From: Dyadobacter soli
GTDB lineage: Bacteria > Bacteroidota > Bacteroidia > Cytophagales > Spirosomataceae
DNA: 64,000 bases
NCBI RefSeq assembly: GCF_900101885.1
Contig: NZ_FNAN01000028.1
Coordinates: 1 to 64,000 of the forward strand
Reading direction: 5' to 3'
Below the pieces are notes generated by a model. That model had not been told where the DNA came from, did not search any database, and saw nothing but the letters and a program-made list of their open reading frames with translations. Every line of letters starts with the position of its first letter. Positions within the stretch are counted from its first letter, which is position 1. Shown piece by piece: positions 33,031 through 41,545 of this stretch. The position numbers and the translations under genes were made by a program.

Positions 33031-33423
33031 TCATTTAGCCGTAGCCATCACCATCTTGATATCATTTTTCGCCCCGATTTCGAGCACATCCACTAGGTCC
33101 TGAACGGCAAGGTTCTTATCTACCCTTAGCACCACAGTCCGTTCTTCCACATTGGCGAATATGCTTTGCAATTGCGCTTCCAGGTTATCGAATGGAATGG
33201 GTTCTTTATCAATAAAGTAAGCCTTATTCTCGTCTACCGACAGGGTAATCTGCTTTTTGTACATCTGCTGTGTCGCCGACGCTTTGGGCAGCATCAGTTT
33301 GATCACGTTCGGATTAGACATCGTCGAGATGATCAAAAAGAACAACAGCAGGAAGAACATGATATCGTTGAGCGAGTGCGTGAACACCTCCGGGGCAAAC
33401 CGGCTCTTCCGACGTATTTTCAT
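33031..33423 (-). CDS. exbD: ExbD/TolR-type biopolymer transport protein
   Basis: 130 residues from the ATG at 33421-33423; a TTG 18 bp upstream is less likely. One membrane segment (SLNDIMFFLLLFFLIISTM, about 18-36) preceded by the basic KIRRKSRF, with the conserved LNDIMF acidic residue that carries protons, then a periplasmic domain ending VLEIGAKNDIKMVMATAK. It works with the ExbB-like protein upstream (55-bp gap) to drive TonB or Tol. TonB itself is not next to it, though two TonB_C proteins are encoded just before. Confidence 0.9.
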   Translation of the reverse strand: MKIRRKSRFAPEVFTHSLNDIMFFLLLFFLIISTMSNPNVIKLMLPKASATQQMYKKQITLSVDENKAYFIDKEPIPFDNLEAQLQSIFANVEERTVVLRVDKNLAVQDLVDVLEIGAKNDIKMVMATAK

Positions 33424-33478
33424 ATTGGAAATAAGTTTCAAGACCTGTCAGGTTCTAGCACCTGAAAAGCCGTTAATA

Positions 33479-34162
33479 TCAATTTTTTGCAGCAACAGGC
33501 TTTTGAAGCACATCCAGAAAATCGGACGCTGCCATTTGCAGGCGCAATGCGAAACGGTCGATTTTCATGTTCAGCAAGTGGTAGCCCGCATAGGCGATCA
33601 GACCGATGATCAGACCGGAACCGGAAGTGATCATTTTTTCATACATACCACCGGCAATGGTGCTGATATTGAAGTCGTTGGAAATAGAAATATCGTAGAA
33701 AATACGGATAATACCGGAAATCGTACCCACGAAACCAAGCATCGGCGCGATACCCGCGATTACCCCGAGGTATGGCAGATTACCTTCCATGCGCTGAATC
33801 TCGATCTGGCTGGCATTCTCAATGGTAGTTTCAATGTCTTTGATCGGATAACCAATGCGACCGATCGCTCTTTCAAGAATGCGGCCCGCGGCATTACGCT
33901 GGTTTCTGCAAAGCGACTCCGCCGATTTCAAATTCCCCTGCTGGATAAAATCCTTCACATTATCCACAAATTGCGGCTCGATTTTACCATTAGCGCCAAT
34001 GCCGAGGAAACGTTCGATAATGAGGAACAATGTAGCGAGGAACAGCAATCCGAGTGGCAACATTACCCACCCCCCTTTGGCGAGCAAATCGATTACAGAA
34101 AGGCCCTGCTCAGCGACGGGTGCAGCCGCAGTAGAGTCAGTAAGTGCTTGCAGAAGCATCAT
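33479..34162 (-). CDS. exbB: MotA/TolQ/ExbB proton-channel protein
   Basis: 227 residues. First membrane segment with LLAKGGWVMLPLGLLFLATLFLIIERFLG (about 28-56), then a cytoplasmic loop and two more segments (LPYLGVIAGIAPMLGFVGTISGII near 128-152, and SGLIIGLIAYAGYHLLNMKI near 180-200), the standard three-segment ExbB layout with the GxxxPxLGxxGT signature. It forms the proton-driven motor with ExbD. Confidence 0.92.
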   Translation of the reverse strand: MMLLQALTDSTAAAPVAEQGLSVIDLLAKGGWVMLPLGLLFLATLFLIIERFLGIGANGKIEPQFVDNVKDFIQQGNLKSAESLCRNQRNAAGRILERAIGRIGYPIKDIETTIENASQIEIQRMEGNLPYLGVIAGIAPMLGFVGTISGIIRIFYDISISNDFNISTIAGGMYEKMITSGSGLIIGLIAYAGYHLLNMKIDRFALRLQMAASDFLDVLQKPVAAKN

Positions 34163-34282
34163 ATCAGAAATAAAAAGTGAATGGTTAAGCGAATGAAACA
34201 GAGGTCGATTCTATTCAAAAACAAGTTTGATTCTAAACGGAGCAAAAAGCCCCTTATTGTTCAAAGGGCAAATATAGGAAAA

Positions 34283-34906
34283 TTACTCTTTGGGCGGGGG
34301 AATGAGCGCGCTTACATTCTCGGTACCATCGTAAAGATCTGCCATTTGCAGCGTGGCGCCGATGGTTTGAATGGTAATGCTATCGGAAAGGGAGAATGCA
34401 TCATCGGCTAATACCCATTGATTATTGGGTAACCGGCGAAATACCTGCGCGTCGGCTTTCCGGGAATCGATTGTCACATATTCCTGTAAGCTTTCAATGT
34501 CGCAGTACAATTTGAATTTTTCACCGCGGTCGTATTTGTAAGTGGACGGAGAGAGAATCTCGATGATCACGGATGGATTGACGATCGTGATGCGATCCAA
34601 CTTTGAAAACTGGTTCGGACCGCAAACGATGACAATGTCGGGATAGGTATAAAGCGAATTGGCAGGTATGTGAATGCGCTGGTCACTTGAAGAACTTCTG
34701 CAAGATTTGTTCTTTTTCAAAACAATCCCTATTTCAATGGCAACATTTTCCTTAACCCGACTATGATTCGGCGCTGCCCCGGCCATTTTTATTATATGCC
34801 CCTGAAAATATTCGCTCTTTTCAAAGGCGTCGTTTTCTAGCCGGAGATATTCCTCTTCAGAGTACATGGTCGGTTGCGAAAGTACTAATGCTCGTGCTGC
34901 TGCCAT
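34283..34906 (-). CDS. Uma2-family (DUF820) putative endonuclease
   Basis: 207 residues. YSEEEYLRLENDAFEKSEYFQGHIIKMAGAAPNHSRVKENVAIEIG is the typical N-terminal half (Glu of the PD-(D/E)xK-like core, then NHxRV). YPDIVIVCGP holds the central acidic residue, and VIIEILSPSTYKYDRGEKFKLYCDIESLQEYVTID carries E-x-LS-ST-x-YDRG-x-K, the nuclease-like core. The family is common in cyanobacteria and Bacteroidota, often in many copies, with no confirmed biological role. Monocistronic. Confidence 0.9.
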   Translation of the reverse strand: MAAARALVLSQPTMYSEEEYLRLENDAFEKSEYFQGHIIKMAGAAPNHSRVKENVAIEIGIVLKKNKSCRSSSSDQRIHIPANSLYTYPDIVIVCGPNQFSKLDRITIVNPSVIIEILSPSTYKYDRGEKFKLYCDIESLQEYVTIDSRKADAQVFRRLPNNQWVLADDAFSLSDSITIQTIGATLQMADLYDGTENVSALIPPPKE

Positions 34907-35037
34907 AGTGTGCTTTTTCTCAAATATACCTTTATTGATTCAAATTCTATAAGCTAGAAAACAGCGATTATCCTGCGGCAACGATGTTTCCAAAAAATGT
35001 GTCTAGCCGTTTATCTAAAACCTCCTTTACCGTTTTG

Positions 35038-35511
35038 ATGAAGCATCTTCTACCTGTTATCCTCATTTTATCAGGAATCGTAGTCCAAAGCTGCGTGGAC
35101 TGCGGCCCCCAAGCGGAACTGTCGGCAAGAATCCGTTTCAATGAATTGTATGAACTGGATTCCATTTACGCTTTGAATGCGGTAAGCCAGGAGCCCATTA
35201 CCCGGCAACTGACAGATGGCACGCCTCGTCAGGTGGACGAATTACCCATTTCTCTTCTTTCCGATACCACCACGTACATCTTCCGGTCAGGCCAACGCAT
35301 CGACACCCTTTCTATTTACTATCAGCGAATTTTTCGGTACAAAGGCGGTTGTGGATTCGTCACAGATGCGGGGGAACCCGCAACGGGACGCCATTACTAT
35401 TCCACTTTCAGCAAGACCGAGATTGACTACAATACCTACGTCCGTCCCGGCCAGCAACCCTGGTTTGGCTCCAACCCCGGTTCAGGAATCTCGATCTACA
35501 TCCTGCCATGA
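35038..35511 (+). CDS. Lipoprotein resembling DUF6452
   Basis: 157 residues from the ATG at 35038, which gives a lipoprotein signal ending VVQSC (Cys about 19) followed by VDCG. The mature part is strand-rich, with DTTTYIFRSGQRIDTLSIYYQ and a later GGCGFV. This resembles from memory the DUF6452 lipoproteins that sit next to DUF6048 barrel genes in Flavobacteriia. Its stop overlaps the following gene by 4 bp, so the two are translated together. Function unknown. Confidence 0.6.
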   Translation: MKHLLPVILILSGIVVQSCVDCGPQAELSARIRFNELYELDSIYALNAVSQEPITRQLTDGTPRQVDELPISLLSDTTTYIFRSGQRIDTLSIYYQRIFRYKGGCGFVTDAGEPATGRHYYSTFSKTEIDYNTYVRPGQQPWFGSNPGSGISIYILP

Positions 35512-36173
35512 GAAGTTACATTCTATTAATGATCCTCATCGGCGCATCGCTGAGCGTACGCGCGCAGGACACGCTGGCCCGAAGAGCCGCTTACATCGGC
35601 CTCGATGTGATCAATAGCCTACCCTCATTCGTTTTTGCCAAAGGCTACTATATTCGCAACACCGCCATTATCGAGCCCTATTACCTGCTCGACTTGAAAA
35701 AGCCCGGCCGGCGATTGTACCTCGGAGCAGGTTTTGCAAGCGGCTCCACGCATCAATACACCGATTTTAGCCCTTCACAGGCGTTCAAGGGCACGTATTT
35801 CCGCGCTGCGTACGAGGTACGGAGAATGCGCAGCGTACACAGAATTCTTTACGCCGGATATGGCCCTATCATTTCCATTGCAGGATACAAAGGCCAGTAC
35901 CACTTCAACGGCCCGACTTTCGGTGATTACGAAGGCCAATTCAGGGAAACAAATAATGTCGCATTGGGTTTCGAAGGCTATTTCGGATTTGATTTCAAAT
36001 TGGCCAAAACCTGGCTCCTGCGTTTGACGTTCCGAAATGTGATGGGCCGACGAACGAAGGCCGACAGTTACGTTCAATATTTTCCCGGTTTCGGTTATAC
36101 CATCGAGGGATTAAACAACCGCTTCCTTTACTCGGGCGGCTTGTCGCTGCAATTGCATTACAAAATCCGTTGA
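35508..36173 (+). CDS. Outer-membrane barrel protein, DUF6048-like
   Basis: 221 residues with a signal peptide (ending VRAQ). The mature part has many aromatic, alternating strands (YIRNTAIIEPYYLLDLKK, RRLYLGAGFASGS, YFRAAYEVRRM, YAGYGPIISIAGYKG, TWLLRLTFRNVMG) and ends LSLQLHYKIR, consistent with an eight- to ten-strand outer-membrane barrel. Its tight coupling (ATGA) with the preceding lipoprotein suggests a lipoprotein-barrel pair. The family name is a tentative memory match. Confidence 0.6.
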   Translation: MRSYILLMILIGASLSVRAQDTLARRAAYIGLDVINSLPSFVFAKGYYIRNTAIIEPYYLLDLKKPGRRLYLGAGFASGSTHQYTDFSPSQAFKGTYFRAAYEVRRMRSVHRILYAGYGPIISIAGYKGQYHFNGPTFGDYEGQFRETNNVALGFEGYFGFDFKLAKTWLLRLTFRNVMGRRTKADSYVQYFPGFGYTIEGLNNRFLYSGGLSLQLHYKIR

Positions 36174-36221
36174 AACACGCGGCCGAGTCAACATTTCAGC
36201 ACTTTTCTACGTATTGATGAT

Positions 36222-36229
36222 TACCTTTG
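36222..36229 (+). promoter_or_regulatory. -7 element before the metal-handling operon
   Basis: TACCTTTG, an exact TAnnTTTG, 44 bp before the chosen start of the first CDGKCYL gene. No good TTG lies at the right distance upstream, so the promoter may need an activator. Confidence 0.45.
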
Positions 36230-36272
36230 CCCCCGAAACATCATTTCCTCCCGTTTGTTCGTTTCTGATATT

Positions 36273-36668
36273 GTGAGAAATTCTGCGAAACAATGGATAT
36301 CTGTCAGCCTTTTGGGCCTCATGCTGATCAAAGTATGGGTGATTCCGTTGTTGTACCTGGATTTTGAGATCAGGCGCGAGTACATTGTTGCGAACCTTTG
36401 TGAAAACAAAACCAGGCCGAAAATGCACTGCGACGGCAAATGTTACCTCGCCAAACGCATTGCTTCGCTCGACGAGCAGGAAAAACGCCAGGCCGAAAAA
36501 ACCTACATGTCGCGGTTGATCGACCAGGTGATGGATCAGCGTGTTGATTTCTCCTTTGCACAACAGCCGGTTGTGGCCGAATTATTGCCGCCACCTGTTT
36601 TCTTTACGACTTCCAGCTTCACACCCCGCGTCGCGGTGGACGATATTTTTCATCCTCCGCTCGTCTGA
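36273..36668 (+). CDS. Membrane-anchored CDGKCYL small protein 1
   Basis: 131 residues from the GTG at 36273, chosen because the paralogue at 38772 begins at the same point; a TTG at 36255 is possible and no ATG fits. One N-terminal hydrophobic segment (about 8-28), then REYIVANLCENKTRPKMHCD and GKCYLAKRI with C43, C53 and C57, followed by a charged helix and a Pro-rich end. The paralogue shares REYI..xLCEN..RP..HCDGKCYLAK. The region after the segment probably faces the periplasm. The Cys/His set (C-x9-C-x3-C plus His) suggests metal or haem-apo handling, fitting the MbnP/MbnH-like neighbours. No known function. Confidence 0.75.
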   Translation: MRNSAKQWISVSLLGLMLIKVWVIPLLYLDFEIRREYIVANLCENKTRPKMHCDGKCYLAKRIASLDEQEKRQAEKTYMSRLIDQVMDQRVDFSFAQQPVVAELLPPPVFFTTSSFTPRVAVDDIFHPPLV

Positions 36669-36790
36669 TTTAGCATAAAATCACCCCGTTTGCAGTTCTG
36701 GCATTAGTTAGAACAAATTCTCTTTGCAATTTTTGTCGGCTTAATACACGCCCATCGAATGCGCGTGAACTATCATTTTTTCAAATACAC

Positions 36791-37621
36791 ATGATGAAAA
36801 GAACACTTTCATGGCTGTCGGCATGGGCATTTGCCTCGGGGTTGCTGATGGTTTCATGCTCTTTCCCGGACGAAAATGAAGATACCGATCCCATTGAAAC
36901 CGGTACCATTCAGCTCCAATTCGACAATATCGTGGGCAACCAGGATTTACAGCTCGACAGTACCCGGTACCAGAATGCGGCGGGCGAGGATTTTACGGTC
37001 AGCAAGCTGAATTATTACATTTCGAACATCAAACTCACCCGCATGGACGGCAGCGTGTTTACCGTTCCGCAGGATTCGAGTTATTTCATGATCCGTGAAG
37101 CCGATTCGCAATCTCAAAAACTGACGATCCGAAATGTGCTGACGGGTGATTACACCGGCGTCGAGTTCCTGGTGGGTGTCGACAGCACCCGCAGTGTAAT
37201 GGAACCCGATTCACCCGGGCGAAAGGGCATTCTGGACATCTATGCAGGCCCGACCAACGAAGAGGAAATGTACTGGAACTGGAACCCCGGCTATATTTTC
37301 CTGAAACTGGAAGGCTCATCGGATTCCTCCACTACGCCCAATGGCAAGTACTATTACCACATTGGTTTTTTCGGAGGCAGAACGGAACGGACGATCAACA
37401 ACCTCAGAACCGTGAAACTGAATTTCCCGGGCCAGAAGGCGATCGTTACCACCAGCATTGTGTCCAATGTGATTATACAGGCCGATATCCAGAAAATTTT
37501 CAACGGCCCTACGCAGCTGAGCATCAAAACGAGCCCTTCGCTGATGTTTACCGACTCTACGAAGTACGTCGCCGATAATTACGCCAACATGTTTAATGTC
37601 AAGGAGATAAAAATCAATTAA
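36791..37621 (+). CDS. MbnP-family lipoprotein, putative periplasmic copper-binding protein
   Basis: 276 residues; lipobox MVSC (Cys23). The mature part follows the MbnP pattern closely: IQLQFDNIVGNQDLQLDSTRYQNAAGEDFTVSKLNYYISNIKL (about 40-82), a middle GDYTGVEFLVGVDSTRS (about 119-135), the conserved MYWNWNPGYIFLKLEG (160-175; Trp162, Trp164) and YYHIGFFGG (His190). In methanotroph MbnP a Trp is oxidised to kynurenine by the partner MbnH and helps bind copper. The candidate Trp residues and the partner enzyme (next gene, 17 bp downstream) are present here. No methanobactin genes are seen. Copper as the ligand is inference. Confidence 0.85.
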   Translation: MMKRTLSWLSAWAFASGLLMVSCSFPDENEDTDPIETGTIQLQFDNIVGNQDLQLDSTRYQNAAGEDFTVSKLNYYISNIKLTRMDGSVFTVPQDSSYFMIREADSQSQKLTIRNVLTGDYTGVEFLVGVDSTRSVMEPDSPGRKGILDIYAGPTNEEEMYWNWNPGYIFLKLEGSSDSSTTPNGKYYYHIGFFGGRTERTINNLRTVKLNFPGQKAIVTTSIVSNVIIQADIQKIFNGPTQLSIKTSPSLMFTDSTKYVADNYANMFNVKEIKIN

Positions 37622-37638
37622 GCCAGCTCGCAAGCGAA

Positions 37639-38772
37639 ATGAGGAAGGTTACAGGCATATTGAGCTTTTTGGCGGCACTGCTCGCGCTGGCGGTTTCTTG
37701 CAGCAAGAAAACCGACAATCCGGAGCCGGTAGTGCCCCCGAACGATAAGCCTACGCCCCTGCAATGGACGAAACCTTCCTATTTCCCTGATCCGGTTTAT
37801 GATTTATCCAAAAACCCGCTGACCGTCGAGGGTGTCGAACTCGGGAAGTTCCTTTTCTATGACGGTATTCTCTCGCGGACGGACAATATTGGCTGCGGTA
37901 CCTGCCACCAGCAGCCGGCCGCATTCACGCACCACGGCCATGACCTGAGCCACGGCGTGGACGACAGGATCGGTACGCGGAATGCGCCCTCGGTGCAGAA
38001 TATGGCCTGGAATACATCCTTCTTCTGGGACGGCGGCGTGCATGATATGGACATGGTACCGCCCGTACCCATCCAGAACAAGGTTGAAATGGACGAGCTG
38101 GTGGGAAATGTGGTCGAAAAATTGAAGAAAACACCCGTAGCGGGCGCTACCAAGCAGGTCGACTATCCCAAAATGTTCAAAGCCGCATTTGGTAGCGACA
38201 GCATTACCGCCGACCGGATGATGCAAGCGCTGTCGCAGTTTATGATGACAATGGTTTCGGCCACGTCCCGGTACGATTATTTTCTGCGGGGCGATGCTTC
38301 CGCGATGACGGCACAGGAGAAGGACGGTTTATCTATTTTTAAACAAAAATGCGCTTCCTGCCATGCCGGAGAGCTTTTTACCGACCAGAAATTCAGGAAC
38401 AATGGCCTCGTGCCGAACCGGATCAACGACCAGGGCAGGTATACGATTACGCTGAATGCCGACGACCGGCTGAAATTCAAGGTACCTAGCCTGCGTAATG
38501 TGGGCCTGACCGCGCCTTACATGCACGACGGCCGTTTCACGACGCTGGAACAGGTACTTGACCATTATGATAATGATAAACCCGGAAATAAAGACAGCAT
38601 TTTCGTTTCGCCTACATTGGACCCATTACTGAATGTAGCCGGCCAGAAACGCGGAATCAACCTGACGGCGGCGGAAAAGCAATCGATCATTGCATTTCTG
38701 AGAACATTGAATGACGACGATTTTATCAAAGACAAACGTTTTTCCGACCCCGGCATAGGGACATCCTTTTAA
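37639..38772 (+). CDS. Di-haem cytochrome c peroxidase, MbnH/MauG-like
   Basis: 377 residues; lipobox AVSC (Cys21). Two c-type haem sites, CGTCH (86-90) and CASCH (238-242), in the two-domain arrangement of bacterial di-haem peroxidases, with EGVELGKFLFYDGILSRTDNI, RNAPSVQNMAWNTSFFWDGG, KVPSLRNVGLTAPYMHDGRFTTLEQVLDHY as family motifs. Because the gene directly follows an MbnP-like partner, an MbnH-like role (oxidising that protein's Trp) is more likely than plain peroxide removal. Periplasmic, lipid-anchored. Overlaps the next gene by one base (TAATG). Confidence 0.9.
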   Translation: MRKVTGILSFLAALLALAVSCSKKTDNPEPVVPPNDKPTPLQWTKPSYFPDPVYDLSKNPLTVEGVELGKFLFYDGILSRTDNIGCGTCHQQPAAFTHHGHDLSHGVDDRIGTRNAPSVQNMAWNTSFFWDGGVHDMDMVPPVPIQNKVEMDELVGNVVEKLKKTPVAGATKQVDYPKMFKAAFGSDSITADRMMQALSQFMMTMVSATSRYDYFLRGDASAMTAQEKDGLSIFKQKCASCHAGELFTDQKFRNNGLVPNRINDQGRYTITLNADDRLKFKVPSLRNVGLTAPYMHDGRFTTLEQVLDHYDNDKPGNKDSIFVSPTLDPLLNVAGQKRGINLTAAEKQSIIAFLRTLNDDDFIKDKRFSDPGIGTSF

Positions 38773-39149
38773 TGCGCTCATTCATAGCATACATATTGCT
38801 CGCAGCTATTATGCTACCCACGTTCAGTCCGTGGGGAACGATCGCGTATTTTAAACTGAACCGGGAATACATTGCCAAGGTACTTTGCGAAAACCGCAAG
38901 CGCCCCGAGCTGCATTGCGATGGTAAATGCTACCTGGCCAAAAAACTGAAACAGCAGCAGGAAAAACAGGACAAGGAGACGTCCGATCAAGTTCACAACA
39001 CACCTGTTATTCAGCTTTTTATATCACAATCTTACATCTACAATTTTGAACCGGAAACCGTGGTATTCCGCGAACCGGTTCGTTTCTTCCACCAACTGCT
39101 TTTCTACGCCGCGCCCGTCGGCAAACTGCTGCGCCCGCCCCGGAGATAA
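38772..39149 (+). CDS. Membrane-anchored CDGKCYL small protein 2
   Basis: 125 residues. N-terminal hydrophobic segment (SFIAYILLAAIMLPTFS), then LNREYIAKVLCENRKRPELH and CDGKCYLAKKL with C39, C49 and C53 (same spacing as in protein 1), a Lys/Gln-rich helix (QQQEKQDKETSD), then a hydrophobic part (IQLFISQSYIYNF) and a basic Pro-Arg end. Coupled by a one-base overlap to the peroxidase gene, so it probably belongs functionally to it. Its parallel with the gene at 36273, which precedes the MbnP gene, brackets the pair. Confidence 0.75.
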   Translation: MRSFIAYILLAAIMLPTFSPWGTIAYFKLNREYIAKVLCENRKRPELHCDGKCYLAKKLKQQQEKQDKETSDQVHNTPVIQLFISQSYIYNFEPETVVFREPVRFFHQLLFYAAPVGKLLRPPRR

Positions 39150-39193
39150 AATTCATGTTACCTAACTGAATTTTAATCTCTTAATGCATTATA

Positions 39194-41539
39194 ATGAACC
39201 TGAAAATAGTTTTACAGGCACTTCTCCTGTATGTATGCGCGCATGCCGCCGTCGCGCAGGGCATCGAAGGCAGTGTATTCGATACCCAAACCAAAGAGCC
39301 GATTCCCGGGGCAAGCGTGCAGATCGTCTCTGCGAATGTGGGCACCACCACCGACAATAATGGCCATTTTGCATTTAAAAGCCCCGTTTCCAATGCTTTA
39401 CTTCGCATTTCCAGTGTAGGATTTTCCGCGAAAGAAGTACAGATCGAAAACGGTAAGAACATTAAGGTCGGGCTGGATGCGGCTACTGAAAACCTGCAAT
39501 CGGTAGTCGTTACAGGCAACCGGGAGGCTACATTGCGCACCGAAAGCCCGATCGCCATTTCCAAACTCACTCCGCGGATGATCGACGAGGCCAAGCCGAC
39601 GGCCATGTACGAGATCATGAACAAGGTGCCGGGCGTGATGATGGTGAACCTCGGTAACGAGCAGCATTCGATGGCGATCCGCCAGCCGTTCACAACCAAT
39701 GCCTATTTCCTTTATATGGAAGACGGCGTGCCGATCCGCCCGATGGGGGTTTTTAACCACAATTCCGTCCTGGAATTCAACCAGTTTGCGATCAGCTCGG
39801 TGGAAGTTGTGAAAGGCCCGGTTTCCTCGATTTACGGCCCGGAAGCGGTGGGCGGTGCGATCAACTTTATCACGCAGCGACCAACGATTTTACCGACCGC
39901 TAAAATCGGTATCCAGGCCGATCAGTGGGGTTACAAGCGCATTCAATATGGTGCGGGCGGTATGATCGGCAAGTTTGGTGTGTACGTCGGCGGGTTCGTT
40001 GCCAACCAGCGCGACGCCTGGATGAAGAGTACCGACTACGACAAGAATGCGATCAATGCGAGACTGGAATACCATTTTAACCCGTCGACGCGGCTCATTT
40101 ATACCCTGGCTTACAGCAAGTATGACTCGCAAACGAGCGGCAGCGTCGACAGCCTTGCATTCTACTCCCGTCAATATGTAAGCACGACGGATTTTACCTA
40201 CCGTAAAGTGAGCTCCCTGCGCAGCCGGCTTACCCTCGAAAAGGATTGGAAAAATGGCTCGCAGACATTCGTGACGGCATTTGCCCGAAAAAATGAGCAC
40301 GGCCAGAACCCTAACTACGGCATTCGCTGGACGTCCGGGCAAACCACCGCGAAAGGCGAAATCAATTCGAGCGACTTTAAGAGCATTGGAATACTCGCCC
40401 AGCATAGCCAGAAATTCAATTTTTTGAGTTCCAAACTGATCACCGGCGCTGTCTTCGATTTCTCGCCTTCAAACTACTGGTCGTACCAGGTCGATCTGGC
40501 AGCCCAACTTCGTCCTGACGGGAAATCGGTGGAGAAATACACAATCGTAAAGGAGCGTCCCGACATTCAAAATGCTAATTATGACGCGGATATCAAGAAT
40601 ACCGCCGCCTATGCGCAATATGATTTCGAGATTCTACCCAAACTTCGCGTATCGGCCGGGCTGCGCTACGACCGGATGTCATTTACCTACACCAATTTCC
40701 TCGATAGCACTTCCGGTAGCAAATCGTACAGCAAGGTCACGCCGAAAATCGGGGCTACTTATGATTTGGGTAAAGGAAAAGGGATTTACGCCAACTATTC
40801 GAGGGGTTTCTCGCCTCCCGGCCTGACCTCGGTGTTCCGCAAACGCACGGTACCGGCGGATAATGGCGATTTGTTTTACTATAACCTGAAACCGGCGGAG
40901 TTCAACAATGCTGAAATTGGAGGCTGGGCCTCGGTACTGGACAATAAGATCTATATCGATCTCGCATTCTACCAAATGAATGGCCGGAATGAATTATTGA
41001 ATGTTCGCTTGCCCGACAATTCGTACGATTACCAATCGGCCGGGAAGACATTGCACCGCGGTGTGGAATTTGGCGTCACCTACAAGCCGACAAAGGAATT
41101 CTTCTTCCGTTTCGGGGGTACGACGGCCATTCACCGGTATGAAGAATTCACGCTGAGCAACCGCGAATCGGATGCGGTGAAGAATGTGAATGGCAAGGAT
41201 ATGCCGTCTTCGCCGCGCTGGCTTTGGAATACGGAGTTCAGTTATTATCCAAAATGGTTCAAGAACTTCCGTTCGTCGGTGGAATGGCAGCATGTGGCTT
41301 CCTACTTCCAGAATCAGGTCAATTCCGTTAAATACGAGGGTTATGATGTCCTGAATATGAGACTGGGCTACAACTGGAAAGGCATCGAGCTGTTCACCAA
41401 CGTGCTCAATCTCACCGACGTGCTTTACGCGACCAATGCAACGCGCGGCAACAATGCTACCGACCGCACGACTTACAATGCAGCGGCCCCGCGGACCTTC
41501 GTTTTCGGGGTGCAATACACTTTCACCGGCAAAAAGTAG
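39194..41539 (+). CDS. TonB-dependent outer-membrane receptor
   Basis: 781 residues. Signal peptide ending VAQG, then a CarboxypepD_reg domain (about 23-100: IEGSVFDTQTKEPIPGASVQIVSAN), the plug (about 110-225: ESPIAISKLTPRMIDE, VPGVMMVNLGNEQHSMAIRQPF, EDGVPIRPMGVFNHN, VVKGPVSSIYGPEAVGGAINFIT) and a 22-strand barrel to the closing FVFGVQYTFTGKK. The plug's HSMAIRQPF and GVPIRPMGVFNHN are the form seen in receptors for small metal complexes in Bacteroidota. It is in line with the MbnP/MbnH genes (44 bp) and directly in front of a PepSY protein. Predicted cargo is a metal complex (inference). Confidence 0.9.
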   Translation: MNLKIVLQALLLYVCAHAAVAQGIEGSVFDTQTKEPIPGASVQIVSANVGTTTDNNGHFAFKSPVSNALLRISSVGFSAKEVQIENGKNIKVGLDAATENLQSVVVTGNREATLRTESPIAISKLTPRMIDEAKPTAMYEIMNKVPGVMMVNLGNEQHSMAIRQPFTTNAYFLYMEDGVPIRPMGVFNHNSVLEFNQFAISSVEVVKGPVSSIYGPEAVGGAINFITQRPTILPTAKIGIQADQWGYKRIQYGAGGMIGKFGVYVGGFVANQRDAWMKSTDYDKNAINARLEYHFNPSTRLIYTLAYSKYDSQTSGSVDSLAFYSRQYVSTTDFTYRKVSSLRSRLTLEKDWKNGSQTFVTAFARKNEHGQNPNYGIRWTSGQTTAKGEINSSDFKSIGILAQHSQKFNFLSSKLITGAVFDFSPSNYWSYQVDLAAQLRPDGKSVEKYTIVKERPDIQNANYDADIKNTAAYAQYDFEILPKLRVSAGLRYDRMSFTYTNFLDSTSGSKSYSKVTPKIGATYDLGKGKGIYANYSRGFSPPGLTSVFRKRTVPADNGDLFYYNLKPAEFNNAEIGGWASVLDNKIYIDLAFYQMNGRNELLNVRLPDNSYDYQSAGKTLHRGVEFGVTYKPTKEFFFRFGGTTAIHRYEEFTLSNRESDAVKNVNGKDMPSSPRWLWNTEFSYYPKWFKNFRSSVEWQHVASYFQNQVNSVKYEGYDVLNMRLGYNWKGIELFTNVLNLTDVLYATNATRGNNATDRTTYNAAAPRTFVFGVQYTFTGKK

Positions 41540-41545
41540 CGCGCT

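Noticed and set aside
33257..34180. 307-codon plus-strand frame opposite exbB and exbD
   Set aside because: Antisense to two clear ExbB/ExbD genes; no homologous pattern in its translation.
36791..38772. Complete methanobactin operon
   Set aside because: MbnP- and MbnH-like genes are here but no MbnA precursor peptide, MbnB, MbnC or MbnT/MbnM-like gene could be found within the window.
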